A stretch of DNA of 64,000 nt, from positions 1,922,001 through 1,986,000 of the forward strand of contig JAHNUO010000006.1 of the NCBI GenBank assembly GCA_019787685.1, given 5' to 3'. Below are positions 1-9,822 of this stretch, piece after piece (positions within the stretch are counted from its first letter, which is position 1; each line of letters starts with the position of its first letter). The stretch comes from Chiua virens. Lineage: Eukaryota > Basidiomycota > Agaricomycetes > Boletales > Boletaceae. The notes under the pieces were generated by a model. The model had not been told where the DNA came from. It did no database searches and saw nothing but the letters and a program-made list of their open reading frames with translations. Position numbers and translations under genes: made by a program.

Positions 1-1262
1 ACTTCGGGTAAGCGTTCCCTTGTCAAGAATACAGTTCGGAGGTTCTTATGAAGCAAATAGGACTGTGGGCATCGGGAAAGGGAAATACTATGCTCTGAAC
101 TTTCCATTGCGAGACGGTATTTCGGATGAGAACTACAAGTCTGTCTTTGAGCCGGTGAGCAACACTTCAGCAATATCAGTTTACAAATCATTCATTGGGT
201 GTAGATAATACGTCAAGTGATGGAATCGTACGATCCTTCGGCCATCGTTCTACAATGTGGCACGGATTCATTATCGGGGGACAAACTCGGGTGTCTCAAT
301 CTTTCCATGAAAGGTAGAGCCTCGAAGATCCGTTCACGCATCGCGAGCTGAGCATCCGCTAGGGCACGCGAACTGTGTCAAGTTTGTCAAATCGTTCAAC
401 AAGCCGTTACTACTTCTCGGAGGAGGTGGATATACTATGCGAAACGTCAGTCGTGCCTGGGCATACGAGACAGGACTGGCAGCCGGGGTTGAACTCGGAC
501 CTGGTACGGAATACACCCCAAACTAGACAAAGCATAGACTGACATGTTTTCGATAGTAATCCCGGTCAACGAGTACTATGAATATTTTGGGCCGGACTAT
601 GAATTGGATGTGAAAGCGTCAAACACCGAGGACATGAACTCTCCAGAGTACTTGGAACGAGTGAAGAATATCGTCATGGAGAACTTGCGAAAGTTGAAAG
701 GTCCCCCCAGTGTACAGATGACAGGTATGAAGGAATTTATTATGACATGTCTGCAACCAATTTCTGCTTAGACATTCCAAAAACGCCCATGGACGATGTG
801 ATGGACGACATGAACCAAGACGAGGACCTTATACCATCCGATAGCCGAAGACATAGGCGCTTGCTCGATTCGCGTGTTCAAGCAGACGGAGAGCTCTCCG
901 ACTCTGACGATGAAGGAGAAGGTGGTAGAAGGGATTACGCAAACCACAAGGATCGGGGCCACGCGAGTAGGAGTCGCTCCAGCGAGACCGAGAGCGGAGA
1001 AATGAGGAGATTCGGAATCGGTGGCGGGATTCTCAGTGCTGGTGCTGCCGGCTTGACGCACGGCGCTGGACCGAGCGGTCACACAACTCTAATTTCGCAG
1101 ACACTCAAAACACCGCTCTCGATGGACACTGATGAGCTACTGTCTGCAAATGACAGCGGCGCGGCGACAGTAGAATCTGGGACCAGTAATGGCGACGAAG
1201 CCTTGGAAGTGTCCAAGGATGACATGGCAGTAGATGAGAACTCGATAGTAGGAGGGTGGTAG
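1..1262 (+). CDS. RPD3: Histone deacetylase, RPD3/HDAC1 class (3' part)
   Basis: Zinc-dependent class I deacetylase acting on histone tails in nuclear corepressor complexes. The 5' part, with the zinc-binding site, lies outside the window. Bases 1-7 look like an exon end followed by an intron at 8-60. The next exon encodes [17 protein letters not shown], then, after another intron, the blocks [15 protein letters not shown] and [18 protein letters not shown], all class I hallmarks. Later exons give [12 protein letters not shown] and an acidic tail with [13 protein letters not shown]. That tail resembles the tail of animal HDAC1/2 and argues for the RPD3 rather than the HOS2 branch. The reading frame closes with TAG at 1260-1262. 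Introns are about 50 nt with GT-AG ends. The family is certain; the RPD3 assignment is probable. Confidence 0.93.
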
Positions 1263-1325
1263 TACAACAAACATTTGTCATCAACGATATCTCAATGGCT
1301 TACCAACTCGAGTCACCACAGCGGC

Positions 1326-2430
1326 ATGCCAACGTCTTCGACTTTGACTCCTGAAAATGCGAAGCGCTTCGAAATCAATCGACTGAGAGGTCTGTTCGAC
1401 TTGGTTTGCGCATAATGTTTTCCTGAACATGCTCTCTACTAGCTAAAGCGAGACAAAGGCGTCAGGAGGAAGAAGCCGCTTCATCATCTTCGTCGGTCAC
1501 GAATGCAAACCAGAAGCGACCTCTTGGAGGGATGTCTGCAGGTTCATCGTCGTCTGCTTCCAAGCCGCTCAAGCGCGATTCGCGTCTCGGGTCATACTTT
1601 GACTATGATCTGTCCAAGATGGTCAACTCCAAGGGTGGCTTCTTGGTCGAGGATGGAAAAGAGGTCGACGCAGACCTTCGCGCAAGAGAGCGCGAAAGAG
1701 AGAGGGAACGAGCAATGCAGAACGTCGAGCCCGGTGAGTGTGACCGACCTTGGTCGATATACACCTTTACAACTATCCATAGCAATGTATCTCGACCCGT
1801 CGCTCAATCCGAGATGCAAGGAATGCAACACGCTCAACATTGACTATACATTCAAGAAAATATTCGGCTATCTGGTGTGCAACAAATGCAAAGATCAGTG
1901 CCCAGAAAAGTATAGTTTGTTGACAAAGACAGAGTGTAAAGAGGTATGTCTCGTCATTGTCAGCGCTGGCATGGGATGATTACACACGGTTGACGTAGGA
2001 CTACCTTCTCACTGACGGTAAGCGAACCTCGTGTGTGGTATCACAATGCGCTCAGTCGTGCTAGCCGAGCTACGGGACCGGGAGCTTCTTCCGCATCTTT
2101 TGAAAGCGAATCCACACAAATCTACGTTTGCTAACATGATGTTATTCTTACGGTGTCAAGTCGAAGAGTTTGCGTGGAAGAAATGGGGTTCGCCAGAAGC
2201 ACTGGATGTGGAATGGCAACGTAGGACAGAAGAGAAGAAAAAGAAAAAGAACAAGAAGTTTGAGGACGGACTGAAGGAATTACGGAAGAGAACACGAGAA
2301 GGAGTATGGCAGCGGAGGATGGACTGAGGAGCACAAACACGCGTTTGGGGGTGTAGTGATGACAGAAGATGGACTCGGACAGCAAATCTGTCATGAATGT
2401 GGATTTACAGTAGAAATGGAGATAATCTAA
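1326..2430 (+). CDS. RAD14: DNA repair protein RAD14/XPA, C-terminal frame broken
   Basis: Damage-verification factor of nucleotide excision repair. The ATG at 1326 opens a short first exon. The second exon is Ser/Ala-rich and carries [12 protein letters not shown]. The zinc finger reads CKECNTLN...YLVCNKC (C-x2-C...C-x2-C) and is followed by the DNA-binding part [17 protein letters not shown] 19 nt exon (1999-2017) encodes DYLLTD between two introns. Near the end the frame reads [10 protein letters not shown] and then TGA at 2325-2327. Skipping one base (2325) restores the family ending, with EEHKHAF and a CHECGF pair, to a TAA at 2428-2430. As written the gene is therefore truncated before its conserved tail by a +1 shift. 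It lies 63 bp downstream of the deacetylase on the same strand. The identity is secure. Confidence 0.9.
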
Positions 2431-2555
2431 CGAAACATTTGATTCTTGATCATCATGTCAACTTCCGGACAACTCCCGGTGGACACCACGATCCGGCATG
2501 ATATTAATATTTACCTTGTACACCGCTCTTATTTCGACCCTCATCCCCCTCGAAC

Positions 2556-3962
2556 ATGCAGGAAACTGACCAAGCCGAACACTCCATGATATCGACATCC
2601 CTAGAAGTAGAACAAATCGACTTGAACCTGTTCCGTTCCGTCAAGTTGTTCGTACCGGTCCGAGCCCGTGGTGTGTTCGGAGGACAGGTAATCTCACAAG
2701 CCATCGTTTCCGCTACGAATTGTGTCGACCCCGCCTTTGGTCTCCATGTGAGCATTGATATTGAGCCCCCTGTGCACTCTGATCGAATGCCGTACTTAGT
2801 CGCTTGCATGTGAGGAATGACGTTACTTCACACCACGAAATCCAAGTGTTTACAAAGAGCAGTGTTACTTTCTACTCAGTGCATCTCCAGCCGTGCCCAT
2901 CATATACTACGTAGAACGCCTGCGTGACGGACGCTCATACAGTACCCGCAGCGTAAAAGCAGTCCAGAATGGCAAAATCATCTTCCATCTGCTTTGTTCT
3001 TTCCATGTGCCCGAGCCATGGCAGCCCTTGCACCAGTGGCCTATGCCGTCCGGAGTCCCAAACCTGGAAGACTGCGAACTAGAGGAAGATTTGTTCCGAC
3101 GTGTTGCGGCTCGGGACGGCCTCAACGAGAAGATGAAGGAGATCTACCTGAACTATGCGACGGTGTGCATCCCTCGCTCATGAGTTTTTTTTACCTGACC
3201 CATGTACTGCAGGAGCGTGCTACTGGGCCGACTGCTGTCAGAAGGGCTGCTCGCACGGAAAGCGATGAGCACGGTTCTCTGACGTCCATGTGGTGGATGC
3301 AGGCAAGAACTGGTAAATCGGAGGCTTACGAGGCGCCGTACCAAAAAGTGAGAGCATTTCGACCTGCCAGTAGCCCCGTCTGACAAGGAGTGTCAGTGCA
3401 TTCTGGCGTACATGTCAGATCTCAATTTGTAAGGAGTTCGGAAGCGCTGCATGGGGTAGAACTGACTTTGGTGCAGTATCACGGTGGCGGCGGAAACGCT
3501 CAAGCTTGTGAGATACTCCAAAGGGCCGGATGCGTTGGCGATGAGTGTGAGTCTATCTCGAGCGTGTAAGCCTTTCGGAGCTGATGCCGTCGATCCAGTC
3601 TACACTGGACCACTCGATCTGGTACTACGAGTAAGTTGTCACCGAATCCGTCGTGTACTGCATTGGTGAATGCCTGTTCCGCAGTGATGAATTTCGCTGC
3701 GAAGACGGACTGCTCTATGTGGTAAGTTGAGTGACTCGACTCGTTCGGGTTGGTACTGACTCGAAGCGACAGGTGGTGTGTCCGCGTGCCGGGGACGGAC
3801 GCGGGGCGGTGCATGGACGGGTAAGTTGTGTATTGCGGGAGGCAGACATGTGGCTGAGTGTTATTGCAGTTGTACGGTCGTGATGGAAGACTGGTCGCAG
3901 TGACGTGCCAGGAGGGGGTAGTGCGTGCCAACAGGCGGGGACCTGAGGTGGCGAAGCTGTAG
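2556..3962 (+). CDS. TES1: Acyl-CoA thioesterase, TesB/TES1 type (double hotdog), frame broken in exon 2
   Basis: Predicted peroxisomal or cytosolic enzyme that hydrolyses acyl-CoA to fatty acid and CoA. The N-terminal hotdog carries GVFGGQVISQA and the block LLSASPAVPIIYYVERLRDG. The C-terminal half has QKCILAYMSDLNF, then SLDHSIWYY, and ends FRCEDGLLYVVV...VTCQEGVVR. The Asp of LDHS and the Gln of TCQEG match the family catalytic residues. At least eight introns are needed, several under 60 nt. Exon 2 (2800-2809) should encode Ser-Leu-His to complete the usual GLHSLHCYF block, but it is 10 nt long, with one extra G at about 2806 that breaks the frame. The last residues are EVAKL, so no typical SKL peroxisome signal is visible. 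The stop is TAG at 3960-3962. Confidence 0.9.
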
Positions 3963-4388
3963 AAGATAGACTATAGATGGTAACAATAAGTAGAGATGAA
4001 ATGAGTTTTATTGTGTACTGAAAAGGAGATTTCGCTCGTCTTTTTGTTCTTGCTTGGCGACGGGTCCTGCCTTTGTTTTATTATACTTCCACGTTGACGG
4101 GGGTGTATAAAGTCCTACAGTTCATCTCCTCGCCCGGTCTCCCATCAGGATTTTGACAATCCCTCCTCCTCACAGCCAGGTTCGGGACCTTATTTTACCC
4201 TTGACCAGTCGCTGACTTGTCTCTCCAGTCTGTAGGTCTTTCTCGTTCCTCCGCCTCGTTTTCGATCGCACCGTCCGATTCTCAATCCGACTCACTAGAA
4301 ATTTAACGTCCTAACGTATCCTTCCTTTCACTCTCTTCCCCTCATCGCTGCGCGATTCTCCTCTTCGTATTCGACTCTTCTCTTCAGA
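3963..4388 (+). promoter_or_regulatory. Promoter and pyrimidine-rich leader of the BTG-domain gene
   Basis: This 426 bp region separates the thioesterase stop from the BTG start codon. A TATAAA box lies at 4106-4111. About 100 bp of T/C-rich DNA (roughly 4290-4385) directly precedes the ATG. A TATA box followed by a CT-rich leader is typical of well-expressed fungal genes. Its strength is inferred, not measured. Confidence 0.55.
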
Positions 4389-5262
4389 ATGGCTTCCCCT
4401 GTCTTCTCCCTCCCCGTCACCCTTACCCACGCCATCGCCTATTTGACTCGTCCCCTCATCGTCTCTTACCCCGCTACCACCGTCATTAAGCTCCAGCTCG
4501 TCCTCGAGGCCAACCTCACCGCCCTCTTTGCCCCCACCTGGTCTCCTGAAGAACCCCTCCGCGGCTCTGGCCGTCGGCTGTCTTTCCCTCTCCCCGACCT
4601 GCCTCCCCCCGCGTGCCATTTACTCTGCTTGCCTTGCCACTGGCGTCCAGTGGTTCGACTGGATTGCCCTTCTTGGCGGCTCTGAGTTTGACTTCTTCGT
4701 CGATCCTGGCTGCATATCCGTTCGTTTCGGCAATGGTTCGCAGCTTGTCACCGTCTGGTCCGAGGAGCTTCCCTCCGACGCTGTTTCCCCTATCCTCCCT
4801 CCCAATCTAAACTCTCAGTCCAAGACCATCGCTCAACGGCTCCTCGAGAGCGAGAGCGCAGACGATGATGAAATATTCGCTATGATTGCCGACGAGGTCA
4901 GCGCGCCTACCTGGACCACCCCCGTCATTGACCACTTCCCACCTCCTACCCGCTCTGAATCTCCCCTCTCGGCGGTTTCCTCGGACTCTCGCTCCAGCTC
5001 TCGCTCTTCCAACTCGAGCTCCTGCTTTTCGTATGCCTCCACTGCCCGCACAGACTCCTCCCCCTCATCCTCTGGCCGGTCCTCGTCCGGCAAACTTTCT
5101 CGCCGCGACAAGGCAAGGCAAGCTCGGGTCTTTGTCGACACATCCAAAACCGAAGTCACTCCTTATGACGGTGGGAAGACCACTGTGCTCACAGGCGGTG
5201 TCATGCTTGGCGCTGCTCCCTCCAAGGCAAAATCCCCAGTCTCGTCCTGGCGTCGGGTCTAA
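4389..5262 (+). CDS. BTG/Tob-family anti-proliferative domain protein, frame broken
   Basis: BTG/Tob proteins bind the CAF1 deadenylase of CCR4-NOT and promote mRNA deadenylation. The ATG at 4389 opens a hydrophobic first helix and then WSPEEPLRGSGRR, the start of BTG box A. The domain continues in the next frame as CLSLSPTCLPPRAIY and then GGSEFDFFVDPGCISVRFG, equivalent to the WVDP..VSYRIGE part of animal proteins. Joining them requires skipping one base at about 4578. Left unshifted, frame one ends at 4683-4685 with no domain core. The C-terminal half is low-complexity Ser-rich with a small basic patch (SRRDKARQAR) and no second domain. No intron is needed. The domain call is confident from box A; the role in deadenylation is inferred from the family. 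Confidence 0.8.
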
Positions 5263-5779
5263 GCCATCTGTCTCATACCCCACACTCCTTTTACTCACGA
5301 CCTGTCACATCTCCTACGCTCTTCAAACGTTCATGCATGAACCCTCGGTGATGATTCACGCACCACGGACATCTCTCATATCTTAGCATTTCCATTTTAA
5401 CGTTATATCATAGCATTCGCCAGCATTTATGTTTTCGGTCGCTTGCAGGTTCTGATCGCGCGTAGCATTTCCCACCTTTGCTTTCTTGCTCCTATTGGTT
5501 GGTAGTACTCGGTACGGTATATTTGCTGTAATCAATATCCTGTGGTGTTTTCATTCGATAAGCAACTACTATCCCACCATGCCGCTTCCAGTGAGACATT
5601 AACCGCGTACTTGTTATCGCCGACTCGGGCTTAGGACCGTCATATACCGAAAGTCCACCAGAGCGAGAGATATATAAGATTCAGACGATGTAGATGCGGC
5701 TCATAGATCGCATTGGGCAGGTCACCCACTTTAATCATCCCCATCCCCTAGATCTTGAACGCACTGCCATTCTTAACTC
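5263..5779. other. Intergenic region: BTG 3' end and BIO2 promoter
   Basis: This is 517 bp without a convincing reading frame. A TATATAAG element at 5671-5678 lies 102 bp before the BIO2 start codon. The rest shows only AT-rich 3'-flank sequence. Confidence 0.5.
5671..5678 (+). promoter_or_regulatory. TATA box upstream of BIO2
   Basis: TATATAAG, about 100 bp upstream of the BIO2 ATG at 5780 and in the correct orientation. Supported by position and consensus only. Confidence 0.5.
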
Positions 5780-7363
5780 ATGTTTTCGTCCTTGTTCCGT
5801 GGAACACTCGCTCCTTCTCTGAGCGTCACAAACCGTCGGCTCCTTGCGACTGTTGCAACCGATTCAGCTGCCACCGCCGTCTCAAGTATCCGTCGCGATT
5901 GGACCCGCCAAGAAATCCAAAAAATATATGATGGCCCTTTACTAGACCTCGTTTTCCGAGCAGCTGCGATACACCGCCAACACCACGACTCGGGCAAGAT
6001 ACAGCTTTGCACCCTGATGAACATTAAGAGTATGACAATTCCGCTCTATCTCCCTGACCAGCGCTGAACGGTGTGGCATATAGCCGGAGGGTGTTCTGAA
6101 GACTGTAAGCGATCGTCTAGACTTTGACGATATTCCCGCTCTAAACGAGATGACCTAAGGTTCCTATTGCTCCCAGTCCTCGCGATACACCACAGCTACC
6201 AAGGCGTCAAAACTGCTTGATATCGAACCCGTCCTAGAAGCTGCACGGAAAGCCAAAGAGAATGGCAGCACCAGATTTTGCATGGGCGCTGCATGGCGAG
6301 ACCTTGCTGGTCGGAAGCGAGGATTCGAGAAAATCCTGACAATGGTTCGCGAAGTTCGTGGAATGGGAATGGAAGTTTGCACCACGCTCGGCATGCTGTC
6401 CTCTGAACAGGCCAAACAACTCAAAGAAGCGTACGCCACCGAACATGCTTGAGACCCTGTGTTGATAATTGTTCTGATCGAAGCTTTTCAGTGGACTCAC
6501 AGCCTATAATCACAATCTTGATACCTCTCGCGAATTTTACCCCAAGGTGCGAACCCTTTATCAAGTTCAGGGATGTGACGGGACGTAACAATTAATCCCA
6601 GGTTATCACTACGCGATCATACGACGAACGACTGGGTACCATTGATGCTGTGCGAGAAGCTGGGATTAGCGTCTGTTCCGGTGGTATCCTAGGCCTTGGG
6701 GAGTCTGATCAGGACCGAGTGGGACTCATCTACGAGGTTTCAAAGTGAGAGTTCGTACTGCAAGGTCAATGCACGCTGCTTACCCGTGGACATTTCAGCA
6801 TGCCCGAGCATCCAGAGTCCTTCCCAGTCAATGCCCTGGTCCCCATCCCTGGTACACCGTTAGAGGGTAACGAGGTAAGTTATGGTACCGAGCAATATCG
6901 TTGCCGTTCACGCTGGCCATTTTAGCCGGTCCCATACCATACCCTAGTCCGGACGATAGCTACTGCACGTATCGCCCTTCCAGGGACCATCATTAGACTT
7001 GCTGCTGGACGAAACACGCTCAACGAGTCTGAGCAAGCGATGTGTTTCATGGCGGGTGCCAATGCTGTCTTTACTGGAGAGAAAATGTTGACAACACCTT
7101 GTGAGTTGTCGTCCTCTAGATGCCTCATGAAGCTTTGATTCATTTTGAACGGTTCAGGCTCGCCCTGGGATGAGGTAAGACACGTTCTCTTTCACTATGC
7201 ACGCTCTGATATATTGTGTTGTCCCTAGGACAAAGCTATGATGGGCCGCTGGGGACTTGAGGGCATGGGAAGCTTCGAGAACGCGAGAGTCGCGCAAAAG
7301 GAGGTGCCGCGTGGGTCAGAAGAATCAAGACAGGCTTCTGAAACTTGTAGCTCAAGTGTATAG
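5780..7363 (+). CDS. BIO2: Biotin synthase, mitochondrial radical-SAM enzyme
   Basis: Converts dethiobiotin to biotin using a radical-SAM [4Fe-4S] cluster and a sacrificial [2Fe-2S] cluster. The N-terminus is basic and hydroxylated ([20 protein letters not shown]), as expected of a mitochondrial presequence. The motif Cys-x3-Cys-x2-Cys ([16 protein letters not shown]) appears only after splicing. A 21 nt exon (6084-6104) holds the first Cys, the second Cys codon is split by an intron, and the third is in the next exon. Downstream blocks include [38 protein letters not shown] and [10 protein letters not shown]. The final exon follows SPWDEDKAMM and ends with TAG at 7361-7363. All exons join in frame with GT-AG introns. 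A TATATAAG box lies upstream. The gene appears complete and functional. Confidence 0.95.
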
Positions 7364-7506
7364 TAGACCATGAGCCTGTCGCTCAGGAAGATACCCCAGG
7401 AGAATATTTGACAATAAGCAAGTTCTGTACATAACCCCGTACAGTTGTTTCGGTATTTGCCGGTCTTGTCACTCCAACTTGAAGTTGCACTCCAACAACA
7501 CACAGT

Positions 7507-8500
7507 ATGCAGAAACCAATGCAAGAAGAAGCAAAGTAAGTCTCGAACCATGTTGCAGACAAACCATCGGATAATCGTCACAGTCCATTCGTCTTGAACG
7601 ACCATAATGCGTGGTACTATCCTTCACAAGGATTCGATCCCGAGACGGAATCTCTAAACATCAGTGTGTCGGGTGGAAACTGGGGCAAAAAGACGATGAA
7701 AGGCTGCAGATGGGTCCGAAGGGGAAAGATAGCAGCCTGGGGACCCAACATGGACGAATGGGAGGTAAGACATTCTCTCCTCGGAACTCGATCGCTCTTA
7801 CGCACACATACAGGCCGAGGATCGGGCGCGACAACGTATGCGAAACCTGCTGCCTATAGAACGACGCTCTCCTTCGCCACCAAGACTGGCACACCTACGC
7901 TCACCATCTCCCCCACTCGTTGCCCCTCACCCGCCGCCCGTGACGCAACATTACAGTTTCACTTCCTTCGTGATGGACAATTCCGTCACGCATTCTTTCC
8001 GTTCGAACCTTCTCGACGAGCTCGAGCACGCGACCAACAGCCTCATCGAGGGCGAAGCCATCATGAAACGCGCACTCGGGCGGTTGTGGCAGGTGATCAA
8101 CGAAGATGCGGGTAAACGACATCGGGCGGAGGAGGTGGTACCCAAACGGGAGGAAGCAGATGGGAATGTGGGAGAGGACGACTTGGATGGGAGACTCACT
8201 CGTTCTCCGGATCTCGTTCCAAACGCGCATAAGCTGTTCTTGTCGTATGCACAGGACGGTCCGCCTGTTGTCGATCCATCGCATTTTGCCTCGCCTCAGA
8301 TGCAGCAAGACACGCTGGAAAAGTCGTTGGCGACGCTACGGGAGCTTCAAGACGATGATCGGGAGTACGTCGAAAAATTGGAGGAGATACGAGAAGGTTT
8401 GGGTGATGTTCGCTTCCAGCGTAACATAGTTTGGGACATGATACGAGACAAGGCTGTAAAAGAGATGCAAGATGCCTCTTTTAATGCAGCGTTGGATTGA
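7507..8500 (+). CDS. Conserved-looking protein of unknown function, probably nuclear
   Basis: I do not recognise this protein. The chosen start at 7507 gives a 29 nt coding exon that splices at a GTAAGT donor into NPFVLNDHNAWYY. An ordered N-terminal segment follows, with GCRWVRRGKIAAWGPNMDEW, and after one more intron AEDRARQRMRNLL. Next comes a Pro/Ser-rich linker with repeated RSPSPP-type units. The C-terminal part is predicted helical: DELEHATNSLIEGEAIMKRA and a charged coiled-coil-like stretch with LRELQDDDREYVEKLEEIR. The tandem SPSPP motifs and basic patches suggest a nuclear protein, possibly linked to chromatin or RNA, but this is only inference. It lies 143 bp after BIO2 and 77 bp before TRAX on the same strand. 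The stop is at 8498-8500. Confidence 0.7.
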
Positions 8501-8577
8501 CTTGCTTGGAATTCAATGACATTTAGTTTGGCAGAAATGACGAGGCCGTGTTGTGCATTGGGTGGCACTGTCACTTC

Positions 8578-9679
8578 ATGTCCTTTCATCTCGTTTTCAA
8601 TCAGTTTCAGCAAGAGCTTGATGATCACAACGACAGACGAGAACGTCTCATCAAGGTACATATATCCAGATCATGATGCCGGCCATCTCCACTTCGTCCG
8701 TTGCTCAACCTTGGTCGTGCATAGGCAAGTCGTGATGTCACCAACCTCTCGAAAAAGGTCATCTTCCTCCTGCACCGTATCATGAACGAGGACGTCCAAG
8801 ACACTCAAGCACATTCAAAGCACGCGTGCGACCGCGGTATCGAGAAGCTCTGCGAAGTCCGAGACATTTATGCTGCGATCAAGCCGGACATACAGGACGA
8901 GTCCTTCTGGCGGCATCACCATTCCGTCTCTCCAGGTCTCCAAGAGTTAGATACCTCCTCACGCCATCTCTACCTGGAATGATACGCTTGCATTCAGATA
9001 TATCGAGGCACTCGGCTTTGCCCACTACCTCGGCCATGGAACCTTGGTCACCTTTGGCCAAGTACAGGCCGCCTTGTCGGACGACCATGGCGTCCCCGTG
9101 CGTCGCCATTTTTTCATTTTGCCCCGTCTGATGATCCTGTCTGACCGATGATCCGATCCGTGCATGGTTTCGTTTAGTACTTTCTGTTGCCCAAGGATGA
9201 CTACTTGCTCGGCTTGTCCGATCTTACGGGAGAACTCATGCGGTTCGCCATCTCGGGGTGTTCGCGCAAGGGAGGACGTGCGCGAGCGGTGCAGGTGCGC
9301 AACTTTGTGAGAAACTGCAAGGCTGGTATGTGTGCCTTCCTCTCTCGAACACCTGATGCTCCCCTTCATTGATCGTCCAAGACTTTGACAGATTCGCGCC
9401 TTTCATAAAGGGGCTTCGTAAGAAACAAGTTGTCACGAACCAGTCTCTAGAGAAAATTGAAGATGATATCTGGTCATGTTTTATTTTTCTTTCGTTCCAA
9501 AGTGACATTAAAACCGATGTACAGCTGTGTATGCAATCGCCGTTCGAACTTCAGAGTATGATTTACCGCCAGAGATGCTCGATGATATCATCATCCAGTC
9601 AATGTCCCACTACGCGCACAAGGACAGGCGGATTAATCGGGATGCTGGTAGCGACGATGAACACGAAGGTGACTATTGA
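8578..9679 (+). CDS. Translin-associated factor X (TRAX/TSNAX) homologue
   Basis: TRAX pairs with translin in the C3PO endoribonuclease, which trims small RNAs and tRNA fragments. The ATG at 8578 gives FQQELDDHNDRRERLIK, spliced to ASRDVTNLSKKVIFLLHR, which closely matches the family start. Further blocks are SPGLQEYIEALGFAHYL, LLGLSDLTGELMRFAI and FVRNCKADFDRF. The last conserved part, KIEDAVYAIAVRTSEY, can be joined only by an intron at 9466-9524 that starts with AT (ATATCTGG) instead of GT and ends in CAG. The C-terminus is acidic, ending DDEHEGDY with TGA at 9677-9679. Other introns are GT-AG. A translin partner gene is not in this window. The identity is confident. Confidence 0.9.
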
Positions 9680-9822
9680 GGAGACTGTTGCCTACTTCAG
9701 TCTTTTAGTATCCTGGATCCCAATGTCCACATCCATTCAGTGCTACGAAACCCATTGAAGCGTACGTTATGCAGGGAGGTCCGAGATAATATTTTTACAT
9801 AGTAAGGTCCAATGAAAATTGC

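Noticed and set aside
9466..9524. U12-type (minor spliceosome) intron in TRAX
   Set aside because: Only the ATATC start fits; the end is AG, a U12 branch consensus is not clear, and the minor spliceosome is believed absent from Dikarya. Kept only as an atypical donor.
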